Of a stretch of DNA of 64,000 bases, positions 23,701 through 32,228 are shown one piece after another. Source of the DNA: Rhizobium sp. (GTDB lineage: Bacteria > Pseudomonadota > Alphaproteobacteria > Rhizobiales > Rhizobiaceae). The position numbers were made by a program, and so were the translations under genes. The number at the start of each line of letters is the position of its first letter. Within the stretch, counting starts at the first letter, position 1. Below the pieces are notes generated by a model that made no database searches, was not told the DNA's origin, and saw only the letters and a list, made by a program, of their open reading frames with translations. Where the stretch lies: contig JAHHDR010000042.1 of assembly GCA_019739215.1 (NCBI GenBank), forward strand, positions 124,001 through 188,000, written 5' to 3'.

Positions 23701-26219
23701 ACTTGAATGGCGGTGCCGATGGCGTCGACACGCTCAGGAATATCGAGATCCTCGAATTCTCGGATGGTGACGTCGAACTGACCGTCGTGGACCAGCCGCC
23801 CAGCGATCCGGTGCTGTCGCATGCCGGGATCGACGAGAACGCGGCCATAGGCACCGTCGTCGGCACCTTCGCGTCGACCGACCCCGAAGGCAAGCCACTC
23901 ACCTACGAACTGACCGACACATCGGGCGGGGCCTTCGGGCTCGAGGTGATCGGCGGGGTTCAGACCCTCGTCGTCAAGGGCCCGATCGACTACGAGGCGG
24001 CCCAGTCGCACGAGATCAAGCTCAAGGTCTCCGATGGCGAGAACGATGTCACCAGCACCTTCACCATCGCGGTCAACGACCTGCCCGACAACACGCCGCC
24101 GACGTCACTCACGCTCTCGGCCAACAGGGTGGCCGAGGATGCGGATTTCGGCACCATCGTCGGCCGGTTCTCCGCCACGGATGCGGATGGCGATGCGCTG
24201 AGCTATGCGCTGACGGAAGACGCAGGCGGCAAATTTGCCCTCATCACCACGGGGACCGGCCAGAATGCCGTCACCAGTCTCCTGGTCGTCGGCGAACTGG
24301 ATTACGAGACCGCCAGGAGCCACCAGGTGACGGTCAAGGTCATCGACGGCAAGGGCGGCGAGGCAAGCCAGGCCTTTACCGTGGACGTGACCGATGTGTT
24401 CGACGACAGCGCCGCCGGCACGATCACCATCGACGCCTCCGGCGTAGGCGCGGCGGGCATGAACTTCGAGAGCTTCATTCGCGGCGGTTTCCTCGCCGGC
24501 ACCGGCGTCTCGACCGGCGGCAATGGCGGCATGCCGGTCTTCGACAATTCCGGCCAGTTCTCGGGCGAAGAGATGATGATGAGCTTCGGGGCCGCCGAGA
24601 GCTCGAAATATATCCTCATGCATGGCGCGCTGACCTACAACTTCGCCAGTCACACCGTGGGCGGTACGGGCAACACGATCGAATACGGCACGCGCGGCAC
24701 GGGCAGCTACGATGCCAACGGCTATTTCACTGGCGGCGGTGTGCAGCTCAGGATTACCGGTCTCAGCCTCTCCAATCCCGCCGTGCCGACGAGTCCAACC
24801 GACGAGATCGACATCGAGGCCAACGGCCAGATCCACAACTTCGCCACCGCGCATATGTATGGCGCGCCGGGCGATGCGGCGCGGCTCGGCAACTATGCCG
24901 ATGCGCTCGACACCTATGCCCAGAACTTCGTCGGTTCCTCCGGCAACGACGTTTATGCCGGAACACGGTTCGCCGACACGATTACGGGCAATGGCGGCAA
25001 CGACCTGTTCGATGGTGGCGCCGGCAAGGACACGATTGTCTTCAACGGCGCCAAGGCTGGCTATGTCATCGCCACGAATGCATCCGGCGCCGTGACCATC
25101 ACCGACAGTGCCAACGGGGCGGTTGCGACGCTGGCCAACATCGAGAGCGCGCAGTTCAGCGACCAGACGATCGAACTGACCGGCGGCCAGACCAAGCTGA
25201 CGCTGTCGTCCTCGATCATCGCCGAGAATGCCGGAATCGACACGGTCATCGGCGTCTTTGCCGCGACCAATCCTGACGGCGTGACCTACGCCCTGACGCT
25301 GAAGGACGATGCCGATGGCAGGTTCAAGCTGGTCACCGTCGGCGGCGCGACCCAACTGGTGCTTGCCGGTGCGGTGGACTACGAGACGGCGACCAGCCAT
25401 CCGGTGACGGTCGAGATCCGCGACAGCCTGGGCGCGGTGACGACGCAGAGCTTCACGATCGACGTGCTCGATATCGACGAGGGCAACACGCCTGGCATCG
25501 ATCTGTCCAGGTCCTCGATCGCCGAGGATGCCGGCATCGGCGCGGTGGTCGGAAGGCTCTCGCTCGCAGATACAGATGCGGACGACGTCACCTGGTCGCT
25601 GTCGGGCGGCGCGGGCAAGTTCGCGCTCGAAACCAATGCCAGGGGGATCACCCGGCTGGTGGTGGACGGCAAGCTGGACTACGAGACCCGGACCTCCTTC
25701 GACATCATCCTGACGGCAACGGATGGCGAGGAGACGACCGAACGGAGCTTCACCATCGACATCACCGACGTGGCGGAGGTCACCAGAGGCTCGTCGGGCA
25801 ACGACAGGCTGAAGGGTGATGCAACGCCGGATGTGCTCAAGGGTGGCGCGGGCGACGATCGTCTCATCGGCGGCGGTGGCGCGGACCGGCTGAGCGGGGG
25901 CGCGGGGGCGGACACGTTCGTGTTCACCGCCGTCCGGCACTCCACGCCTGATGCCTTCGATGTCATCACTGACTTCAACGGGCGGCGCGGCGATATCATC
26001 GACCTGTCGCGCATCGATGCCGACACCGGCCGAAGCGGCAACCAGAGCTTCGACTTCATCGGCCGCGACGACTTCAGCGGAACGGCGGGCGAATTGCGGT
26101 TCGAGAAGTCCAATGGCCGTACCGTCGTTGAAGCCGATGTCGATGGCGACGGCGACGCCGACTTCGTTCTTCACCTGCTCGGCGGCATGAATCTCAAGGA
26201 GGATTTCTTCATCGTCTAG
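20799..26219 (+). CDS. giant RTX protein with two HasA-like domains and about seven cadherin-like repeats
   Basis: An 1806-residue secreted protein. Residues about 1-395 hold roughly six 60-residue repeats of the type TALADGRFMVAWSS, possibly a beta-propeller. Cadherin-like repeats (ENADIGTVVGTFSATDADGD) lie near 402-505, 507-605, 606-727, 1000-1095, 1098-1200, 1465-1560 and 1563-1660. Two HasA-like blocks lie at about 730-905 (GSGFFYNWG, Y805, H817) and 1206-1388 (HGALTYNFASH, Y1280, H1285). Each is preceded by AGTITID and followed by YAQNF plus RTX repeats. A final RTX array (about 1664-1705) leads to the C-terminal secretion region. ATG 20799 with GGAAAG eight bases upstream is preferred to GTG 20769. 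It is likely a type I-secreted adhesin or matrix protein that may bind haem. Confidence 0.82.
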   Translation: MADPVATETVTVGTNFFVDNSAAATAAPVVTTLANGNYAVSWMETAGLSAQIYRPDGTIAVSQFAVESTTEGTQQQVTLTALPSGGFLAVWSSNDLLGADTNNYGIRARVFSESGVPVGTDYVINTAFGGAQNFPNATVLSDGRILVTWTSADATGVDTSSTNVTGRILNADGNPSGQSDFVINSSYTGGQSRPSATPLDDGGFVVVYQTTALEDGSSSAILVRAFDGDGIAKGPASIVNTTTQGPQSLPVVTALEGGGFVVAHASNPTSANSDIEARIYKPDGTPLADSFIINTTTEFNQTAPSVTALADGRFMVAWSSAETSVGSPQPPQTIIRGQLFEADGTVVGGEFQINTQATTTVSNVKLTTLADGSVVATWQGSVNGEVLATKIIVPSTEDSNSAPTDLALIGSSVAENADIGTVVGTFSATDADGDTLTYSLTEDAGGRFALVTEGDVTRLVVSGPLDFETAASHGVSVKVTDGNGGEAVETFTIGVTDVEETPDNGAPSDIEISSTTIKESARIGFTVGTLSATDPEGDAITWSLVAGQGDNNDKFDLKVVDGETRVVLKNPLDHEASGGVYDLVVRATDSDGNFADKVIQITAADEPFSISGVPTGKDYMSVVESAPAGTRLGFISDYDYDDAFSPVSARLTDDAGGMFSIAPGFTFDRFTGTNVAREFLTVNGDLDFESKDKYTVTVEVTGADGTTRERTIDIHVADAAEATDPGIAPAGTITIDADTALAAENGGVDWNSYLDAYFDKILGGLPTFYPGGSGWSAANPATEMRIENNTSDGSLISIQGSGFFYNWGDPVSGEDVHIITGTITDVIFGGGGPAGSATQYELVNPELTISGLDLSNNADPINRLFGEAQIFTQTWMYGHQSQPSDIEFTKAILSSYAQNFKGSSAGDTYTGTIFADTIAGNGGADTLAGGGGDDTIDGGAGTDRALFSGNKADYSWVENSDGTWTVTHLNGGADGVDTLRNIEILEFSDGDVELTVVDQPPSDPVLSHAGIDENAAIGTVVGTFASTDPEGKPLTYELTDTSGGAFGLEVIGGVQTLVVKGPIDYEAAQSHEIKLKVSDGENDVTSTFTIAVNDLPDNTPPTSLTLSANRVAEDADFGTIVGRFSATDADGDALSYALTEDAGGKFALITTGTGQNAVTSLLVVGELDYETARSHQVTVKVIDGKGGEASQAFTVDVTDVFDDSAAGTITIDASGVGAAGMNFESFIRGGFLAGTGVSTGGNGGMPVFDNSGQFSGEEMMMSFGAAESSKYILMHGALTYNFASHTVGGTGNTIEYGTRGTGSYDANGYFTGGGVQLRITGLSLSNPAVPTSPTDEIDIEANGQIHNFATAHMYGAPGDAARLGNYADALDTYAQNFVGSSGNDVYAGTRFADTITGNGGNDLFDGGAGKDTIVFNGAKAGYVIATNASGAVTITDSANGAVATLANIESAQFSDQTIELTGGQTKLTLSSSIIAENAGIDTVIGVFAATNPDGVTYALTLKDDADGRFKLVTVGGATQLVLAGAVDYETATSHPVTVEIRDSLGAVTTQSFTIDVLDIDEGNTPGIDLSRSSIAEDAGIGAVVGRLSLADTDADDVTWSLSGGAGKFALETNARGITRLVVDGKLDYETRTSFDIILTATDGEETTERSFTIDITDVAEVTRGSSGNDRLKGDATPDVLKGGAGDDRLIGGGGADRLSGGAGADTFVFTAVRHSTPDAFDVITDFNGRRGDIIDLSRIDADTGRSGNQSFDFIGRDDFSGTAGELRFEKSNGRTVVEADVDGDGDADFVLHLLGGMNLKEDFFIV

Positions 26220-26361
26220 CACAGGCCCGCGCCGAAGGTCGGCAGGGGGCTCACCGAAACGGTGCTCCGCCCGGGGCGGGCGTGGCTCGCTTCTGTTTTG
26301 AGACGCCCCGGGAACGCCATTGGCCGCTCCGGGGCCAGCATGAGACGAAAGGAAACAAGCG

Positions 26362-27297
26362 ATGGTCGTCACCATCAAAGTCCAGTCCACCAACGGCGTG
26401 AACCTCAACCAGGGCATGTCGAGCTACCTCTCCACCTTGCCGGCCATGTTCAACTCCTCGAAAAATCTCGGCTATTTCAAGGACTCGCTCGAGAACTCGC
26501 CGCAATATGGAGTCGCGCAATCGCTGGAAGACAGCAGCGGCGCCTATACCGGCGGCGCCTCGCTGATCGCCGGCGGCAAACTGTCCTATTCGCTGCAGAC
26601 CCATGTCGTCGAGGGTCGGCTCGCGTCGCTCGCTCTCGGCGAGGGCCTCGACGGCGTCGACAAGGGCGCCTACCTGACGAAGCAGACGATGACCGCACGC
26701 GACCCCGTCGTCAGCTTCGACAAACTCGGTCTCGACAGCGACAAGGGCGACGATGTTGCCGGAATACTTTATGGAATGATGACCGGCGACGAGGCTGCAT
26801 TCCTGAAGTTCCTCGCTCGGTCGGCCGTCAAGTTCACCGGCGGCGCCGGTGATGACGTCTATATCGGCGGCAAGAAGTCCGACATATTGGGCGGTGGTGC
26901 CGGCGGCGACACGCTTGTGGGCGGCAAGGGCAACGACAGGCTCACTGGCGGCCTCGACGCCGACACACTCACAGGCGGCGGCGGCAAGGACCAGTTCGTC
27001 TTCCGCACAGTGAATGACTCCATGCCCGGAGCCTTCGACACGATCACCGATTTCAACCCGCGGCAGGGCGACCGGATCGACCTCAAGGCGATCGACGCCG
27101 ACGGTTCCAGGTCGGGCAATCAGGGCTTCATCTTCATCGGCGATGACGACTTTTCCGGTACGGCCGGCGAACTCCGCTTCGAAACCTCCGGCACCGGCAT
27201 CGATCTCTCCGGTGATACCGACGGCGACGGAGCCGCCGACTTCCTTGTCCATATCGCCAAGGCCGGGACGCTCGCAGAGAGTGCGATCATGCTCTAG
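26362..27297 (+). CDS. secreted HasA-like domain protein with RTX tail
   Basis: A 311-residue protein. Residues about 10-155 resemble HasA: ASLIAGGKLSYSLQTHVVEG (Y76, H81), then RLASLALGEGL, and later ILYGMMTGDEAAFLKFL, which parallels HasA VVYGLMSGDTGALETAL. RTX nonapeptides follow (about 160-212: GGAGDDVYIGGKKSD, GGKGNDRLTGGLDADTLTG). The last 90 residues (AFDTITDFNPRQGDRIDL, SGTAGELRFE, DGDGAADFLVHI) are closely similar to the end of the giant protein, so both probably use the same type I exporter. AAAGGAAAC precedes the ATG. It converges with the amidase gene, overlapping it by 11 bp. Haem binding is inferred. Confidence 0.78.
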   Translation: MVVTIKVQSTNGVNLNQGMSSYLSTLPAMFNSSKNLGYFKDSLENSPQYGVAQSLEDSSGAYTGGASLIAGGKLSYSLQTHVVEGRLASLALGEGLDGVDKGAYLTKQTMTARDPVVSFDKLGLDSDKGDDVAGILYGMMTGDEAAFLKFLARSAVKFTGGAGDDVYIGGKKSDILGGGAGGDTLVGGKGNDRLTGGLDADTLTGGGGKDQFVFRTVNDSMPGAFDTITDFNPRQGDRIDLKAIDADGSRSGNQGFIFIGDDDFSGTAGELRFETSGTGIDLSGDTDGDGAADFLVHIAKAGTLAESAIML

Positions 27298-28735
27298 CAG
27301 ACATGTGCGCCGACTTCTCTTTTGGTCGGTCCGGGTCAACGGGGACGATGCGGCCGATGGCGCGTTCGAGAACCTTGCCGGCCTCAAGGAGCGTCCGATC
27401 GCCGAAGCGTGTCGCGAGCAACTGGACTCCCATCGGCTTGCCGGGCACGGTTCCCACGGGGACGCTCAGGCCGGGCAGGCCGATGGTCGGCGTCCCCATG
27501 TAGGGCGCCGTCACCTTGTAGAAATGCTCGATATCCAGATCATCGGACACGTCGAGGTCGTCGATCATCGGCTTGACCCAGCTCACGGCGGTCAGCACCA
27601 GCGGCCAGTCCTCGAAGAACAGTTGCCATTTGCGCGCCAGGCGTGAGCGATGCGCGATCGCATCGAGCATGCCGTCGCGGGTGTCGATGATGTCGACGCC
27701 GTCGAGCTGTATTTCCAGCATCCTCTTCATCTTCCAGTCGCCATGGGCCTCCATGAGCAGGCCGAGCCCGCCGCGCATCTCGTTGCCGAGGATCAGGCGC
27801 CAGTGATCGACGAGTTCCCTGAAGGACGGAGCCGGCACTTCGGCGACCTCGTAGCCGGCGTCCGCGAGCATGGCGGCCGCCTGGCGGATCGCCGCGCCGA
27901 CCTCGGGATCGACGGGGCTCTCGTCGCTCTCGGCGACGACGGCGACCTTGCAGGGCCTGTGCCGCAGCGGTCCGAACATGTCTCCTGCCGGCACCTGCCA
28001 GATATCGTTCGCATCCGGCCGGCTCATGACCTGCATGGCGAGCCTCAGATCCTCGACGGACCGCGCGAGCGCGCCCTGCACCGCCATCAACTGGGACACG
28101 ATCTTGCGCTCCGGCATCGACAGGCTGGTCTGCGGAAGCAGCCCCGATGTCGGGCGCAGGCCATAGACGCCGCAGCAATAGGCAGGATGACGGACCGAGC
28201 CGCCGATGTCATTGCCATGCGCGATCGGCCCGATGCCGGCTGCCACCGCCGAACCCGCGCCGCCGGACGAGCCGCCGCAGGTGATCGTCGCGTCGTGGGG
28301 ATTGAGCGTCGCGCCATGGAGATCGTTGCTGGTGAAGGCGCGCATCGAGTAGGCGGGCGTGTTGGTGCGACCGAAAATCGGCAGCTTGCCCGCCCGCAAC
28401 GCCGCGACCGTGGAGGAGTCATGTTCCGCGACATGGTCCTTGTTGGCGAACACGCCGTTGGTCGTGGCGCGTCCCTTGTAGTCGACATTGACCTTGACGG
28501 TCATCGGCACGCCATGGAGCGGCCCCGCGGGGCCATGCCGACGCAGCGTCTCGTCGGCCGCCCTCGCCTCCGCGAGCGCTGCCTCCGGCATGGTGTCCAC
28601 GACCGCATTGATCGCCGGGTTGACGGCATCCAGCCGGGCGAGCGCGCTCTCGGTGGCCTCTACCGAGCTGACCCGGCCGGAGGAAATTGCCGCCGCCAGT
28701 TCCGAAGCCGTCCATTGCCAGGGTTCGATGCTCAC
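27287..28735 (-). CDS. amidase (amidase signature family)
   Basis: A 482-residue enzyme with the complete Ser-cisSer-Lys machinery: Lys in TVKVN, the glycine/serine-rich signature CGGSSGGAGSAVAAG, and GNDIGGSVRHPA carrying the nucleophilic Ser region. It hydrolyses a carboxamide to acid and ammonia, in the cytoplasm. It is the last gene of a leftward peptide/opine-type ABC transporter operon, 51 bp behind the fused ATPase gene. The natural substrate is therefore probably an amide or short peptide-like compound imported by that system. The 3' end overlaps the last RTX gene tail-to-tail. GatA is excluded by the context and the lack of GatB/GatC partners. Confidence 0.9.
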   Translation of the reverse strand: MSIEPWQWTASELAAAISSGRVSSVEATESALARLDAVNPAINAVVDTMPEAALAEARAADETLRRHGPAGPLHGVPMTVKVNVDYKGRATTNGVFANKDHVAEHDSSTVAALRAGKLPIFGRTNTPAYSMRAFTSNDLHGATLNPHDATITCGGSSGGAGSAVAAGIGPIAHGNDIGGSVRHPAYCCGVYGLRPTSGLLPQTSLSMPERKIVSQLMAVQGALARSVEDLRLAMQVMSRPDANDIWQVPAGDMFGPLRHRPCKVAVVAESDESPVDPEVGAAIRQAAAMLADAGYEVAEVPAPSFRELVDHWRLILGNEMRGGLGLLMEAHGDWKMKRMLEIQLDGVDIIDTRDGMLDAIAHRSRLARKWQLFFEDWPLVLTAVSWVKPMIDDLDVSDDLDIEHFYKVTAPYMGTPTIGLPGLSVPVGTVPGKPMGVQLLATRFGDRTLLEAGKVLERAIGRIVPVDPDRPKEKSAHMSARA

Positions 28736-28786
28736 GTTCCGTCTCCTTCAACTGAAATGGGGAAGTTCGTCCGGTCTGTGCCGACG

Positions 28787-30415
28787 TCAGACCGGTGCTT
28801 CGGTCAGGGCGCGGCCGGCAAAGAAGGCGCGGCCCGGCACGGCGTCCAGCAGTCGCCGCGTGTAGTCGGTCCGGGGCGCCTCGAAGAGCAGAGCCGTCGG
28901 CTGTTCTTCCTCGATCCGGCCCTGGCGCATGACCAGCACGCGATCGGCGATTTCGCGGGCGACACGCAGGTCGTGGGTGATGAAGATCATCGCCAGCCCC
29001 ATCTCCGACTTCAGCTCGCTCAGCAGGTCCAGCACCTGCGCCTGAATGGAAACGTCGAGCGCCGAGACCGCCTCGTCTGCGATAAGGACTTCGGGCTGCA
29101 GCACGAGCGCGCGTGCGATGCAGATGCGCTGGCGCTGCCCGCCCGAGAATTCGTGCGGGAAGCGGTCGAAGGCCTGTGGGGCCAGGCCGACGCGCTCCAG
29201 CCATTGCTCGGCCGATTTCCTTGCCTCGGCGCGGCTCGCGCCGAAGGCCATCGGCCCCCGGCAGATGCTTTCGCCGATCTTCAGCCGCGGATCGAGGGAA
29301 GAATAGGGATCCTGGAAGACGATCTGTGCCTTTCGGCGGAAATTCCGGAGTTCCTTTGCCGACATGGTGCGGACGGAGGCGCCGTGCCAGAGGATCTCTC
29401 CCGCGTCGGGCTCCACCAGCCTGAGTAGGATGCGCGCCAGCGTCGACTTGCCCGAGCCGCTTTCGCCGACAACCGCCAGCGTATCTCCGGGTGCAATGTG
29501 GCAGTCGAGGTCGCGCGCCGCGACGACCTCGCGCGGCTTGGCGAACAGCCCCTGCCTGGTGACGAAGCGCTTCTGGAGCCCTCTCACCTCGAGAATCGGC
29601 GGTGCCGTTTTGCCAGCGATCCTGAAGGCCCCTCGCCCCGGCACGGCGTCGAGCAGCATGCGGGTATAGGCGTGCGTCGGCCGGGGCAGGACGTCATCCG
29701 CCGGCCCGCTCTCGACGATGTCTCCGGTCTTGAGAACCACGACCTTGTCGGCGATGTCGGCGACCACGCCGATGTCATGGGTGATGAAAAGTACGCCCAT
29801 GCCGTGGGACTTCTGCAGGCTCTTGATGAGATCGAGGATCTGCCGCTGCGTGGTCACGTCGAGCGCGGTCGTCGGCTCGTCGGCGATCAGCAGACGGGGA
29901 TTGTTGCAGAGCGCCATGGCGATCATCACGCGTTGCCGCTGCCCGCCCGAAAGCTGGAACGGGTAGGCCATCCGCAATCGTCCTGGATCGGGCAACCCGA
30001 CCTGCTCAAACAATTCCTCGACCCTCGCCACCACCGACCGTGCCGGCATCGCGCGATTGTGGACCCGGATGGCCTCCGCCACCTGCTCCCCGACCCGCTT
30101 CAACGGGTTGAGCGCAGTCAGCGGCTCCTGGAATATCATCGAGATCCGGTCGCCGCGCACGGAGCGCCGGGCGGCCGGCGACAGTTGCGCCAGATCGGTG
30201 CCCTCGAACATGAGCGAGCCGGAGTCTATGGCAATGCTGGCGGGCAGAAGACCGAGGATCGCGTGGGCGATCATCGATTTTCCCGAGCCCGATTCCCCGA
30301 CAAGGCAGACGATCTGGTTCTCGTCGATATCCAGGCTGACATTCGTCACGGCGTGCGAGCGGTCGCTGCCATCAGGCAGGGCGATGGAGAGATTCCGGAT
30401 GGCGAGCAGCGTCAT
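28787..30415 (-). CDS. peptide/opine-type ABC transporter, fused double ATPase (DppD-DppF like)
   Basis: A 542-residue protein with two complete ABC ATPase domains. The first (about 5-260) has GESGSGKSM, LSGGQRQRV, Walker B ending in ADEPTTALD, and FITHD. The second (about 280-530) has GESGSGKST, FSGGQRQRI, ADEAVSALD and FITHD. Each half carries the C-terminal extension typical of oligopeptide/nickel ATPases. Tandem fusions of this type (YliA/GsiA-like) serve glutathione, opine and peptide importers. ATG 30415 overlaps the intended stop of the upstream permease by 4 bp. The frame runs further upstream only because that permease gene contains +1 insertions. Confidence 0.92.
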   Translation of the reverse strand: MTLLAIRNLSIALPDGSDRSHAVTNVSLDIDENQIVCLVGESGSGKSMIAHAILGLLPASIAIDSGSLMFEGTDLAQLSPAARRSVRGDRISMIFQEPLTALNPLKRVGEQVAEAIRVHNRAMPARSVVARVEELFEQVGLPDPGRLRMAYPFQLSGGQRQRVMIAMALCNNPRLLIADEPTTALDVTTQRQILDLIKSLQKSHGMGVLFITHDIGVVADIADKVVVLKTGDIVESGPADDVLPRPTHAYTRMLLDAVPGRGAFRIAGKTAPPILEVRGLQKRFVTRQGLFAKPREVVAARDLDCHIAPGDTLAVVGESGSGKSTLARILLRLVEPDAGEILWHGASVRTMSAKELRNFRRKAQIVFQDPYSSLDPRLKIGESICRGPMAFGASRAEARKSAEQWLERVGLAPQAFDRFPHEFSGGQRQRICIARALVLQPEVLIADEAVSALDVSIQAQVLDLLSELKSEMGLAMIFITHDLRVAREIADRVLVMRQGRIEEEQPTALLFEAPRTDYTRRLLDAVPGRAFFAGRALTEAPV

Positions 30416-31246
30416 GAGCGCGAGATCCTGGGATTTCAGGGCGTCGTTGAGTGCTTCCCCGATCAGGTTGATTGCGACGGCGGTGAGCAGGATTTGCAAG
30501 GCCCGGAAACACGCTCGCCCACCAGGCCTGCCGGATGACCGTCCTGCCAGCGCCGATCATGTAGCCCCAGGACATGTGATTGGGATCGCCGAGGCCCATG
30601 AAGCTCAGCGCGGCCTCGATCAGGATCGCCGAGGCGACAGCCATGGACCCCCGTGACGATGATCGGCGACATCGCGTTCGGGACGACGTGGCGCAGAAGG
30701 ATCGAGACGGAACCCTGGCCCTGGCAGCGGGCGGCGTGAACGAATTCGCGCGCAGCGATGCTCTTGACCTGGATGCGGGTCAGGCGCGCGAGCGGTGGCC
30801 AACTGACCAGTCCGATGGCGAGCACGATCGTCCCGATCGACGGGGTCAGGATGGCCACCAGCAGAATGGCCAATACGAAGTTCGGGATCGTCTGGAAGAT
30901 CTCTATGAACCGGACGATCAACTGGTCGACGGTCCTCTCCGGCAAAGCCAGCGACCGCGCCAAGCGTCACACCCACCAGCAGCGCCGCGAGCGTGGAGGC
31001 AATCCCGATCAGCAGCGACACGCGGGCGCCGTGCATGACGCCAGAGGCAATGTCGCGGCCCATCGTGTCCGTGCCGAGCAAGGCCCCCGGCGTTCCGGGA
31101 CCCTGCAGCGGCGCTCCGACCATGTCCCATGGCGAGCCGGGATAGAGGACCGGGGCAAGGGCGGCAGAGAGACAGACCAGGACGAGGATTGCCAGTCCGA
31201 TCGCCCCGCCCGGGTGGCGGATGAATGTTCGCAAGCTGTCGTTCAT
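30412..31246 (-). pseudogene. peptide/opine-type ABC permease (DppC-like), interrupted by four +1 insertions
   Basis: The parts in three frames join into a normal DppC-type permease: start MNDSLRTFIRHPGGAIGLAI, then VAILTPSIGTIVLAIGLVSW, the EAA-like loop REFVHAAR, and ASAILIEAALSFMGLGDP near the end. Removing one base at each of four runs (CCGG near 30939-30942, CCCCC at 30648-30652, TTT at 30493-30495 and TTT at 30434-30436 on the plus strand) gives one frame. That frame ends DALNPRISRS with a TGA overlapping the ATPase start. The corrected length is 831 bases, a multiple of three. All four changes are insertions, mostly in homopolymers, so sequencing error is likely; otherwise the transporter is dead. 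Confidence 0.8.
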
Positions 31247-31250
31247 GATG

Positions 31251-32227
31251 TCATCTCGCCGCAAGCCGGGGATCGACCCAGCCGGTGGATCAGATCCGTA
31301 AGAAGGTTCACGGAGATCACCAGGATCGACATGACCAGAAAACAGGCCGAGCAGCACCGGATAGTCCCTGCTGGTGACGGCATCGAATGTGAGCCTGCCG
31401 AGGCCCGGCCAGGAGAACACCGTCTCCACGACCACCGCGCCGCCGATCATCGCGCCGACCTGAAGCCCGGCAAAGGAGATGACGGGAAGCGATGCGTTGC
31501 GCAGCATGTGTCCGCGTACGATCGCCCCTTCCCGCAGACCCTTGGCGCGGGCCGTCTTGACATAGTCCTCGGCGGCGACCTCGATGATGGAGGCGCGCAT
31601 GAGCCGGGCGTAGACGGCCATGTAGATCCCTCCGAGAGTGAGGGCCGGCAGGCAGAGGTGCTTCAGCACGTCGGTCGCATAATCCAGCGTCCCGAGAGAC
31701 GCGGCCCGCATGTCCGAGTAGCCGAAAGCCGGAAGCCATTCGAGCTGGATGGAGAACAGCAGGACCAGCATCAGCCCGAGCCAGAAGACCGGGGTCGCAT
31801 AGAGGACGAGTGCGACGAGGGATATGGCGAGGTCCGACCATTTTCCATGGCGGATTCCGGCGAGCGCACCAAGGAGCACGCCGCCGAGAAGCGAGATCAG
31901 GAAGGCGGAGAGCGTCAGCAGCAGCGTCGGCCCCAACCGCTCCCCGATCAGGTCGTTCACCGACCGGTTCAGGCGGTAGGAAAAGCCGAGGTCCAGAGTC
32001 GCCACCTTGCCCAGGTAGGACGCCAGCTGCACGAGATAGGGCTTGTCCAGTCCGTATTCGGCGCGGACCTGCTCGAGGAATTTTTCGTCGGTCGCGCCCG
32101 ACTGCCCGGCAATCACGGCTGCGGGATCGCCTGGTGCGGAATGCACCAGGACGAAATTGATCGTGGCGATGACGAAGATCGTGACGACGATCCCCGCCAG
32201 CCGGGACAGAATGGATCGCAAGGACAT
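31251..32227 (-). pseudogene. peptide/opine-type ABC permease (DppB-like), two +1 insertions near the 3' end
   Basis: The protein is intact for about 295 residues: N-terminal helix, a SAPGDP(A) motif after it, RLGPTLLLTLSAFLISLLGG, and the EAA loop AEDYVKTARAKGLREGAIVRGHMLRNA. Then a 4-base A run (31339-31342) and a 3-base C run (31277-31279) each seem to hold one extra base. Removing both restores LVMSILVISVNLLTDLIHRL and VDPRLAAR before a stop at 31251, giving 324 residues, normal for DppB. The corrected length of 975 bases is divisible by three. As written, the frame runs on into the DppC-like gene and forms an artificial fusion. The start follows the binding-protein gene by one base. Confidence 0.82.
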
Positions 32228-32228
32228 G

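Noticed and set aside
24105..26417. 770-codon minus-strand open frame
   Set aside because: It mirrors the repeats of the giant RTX gene. Its composition (Arg, Asp, His-rich) is that of a complement, not a protein.
30620..32227. Fused DppB-DppC permease as a true 535-residue protein
   Set aside because: The join appears only through two single-base insertions. Correcting them gives a normal DppB end and a separate DppC start.
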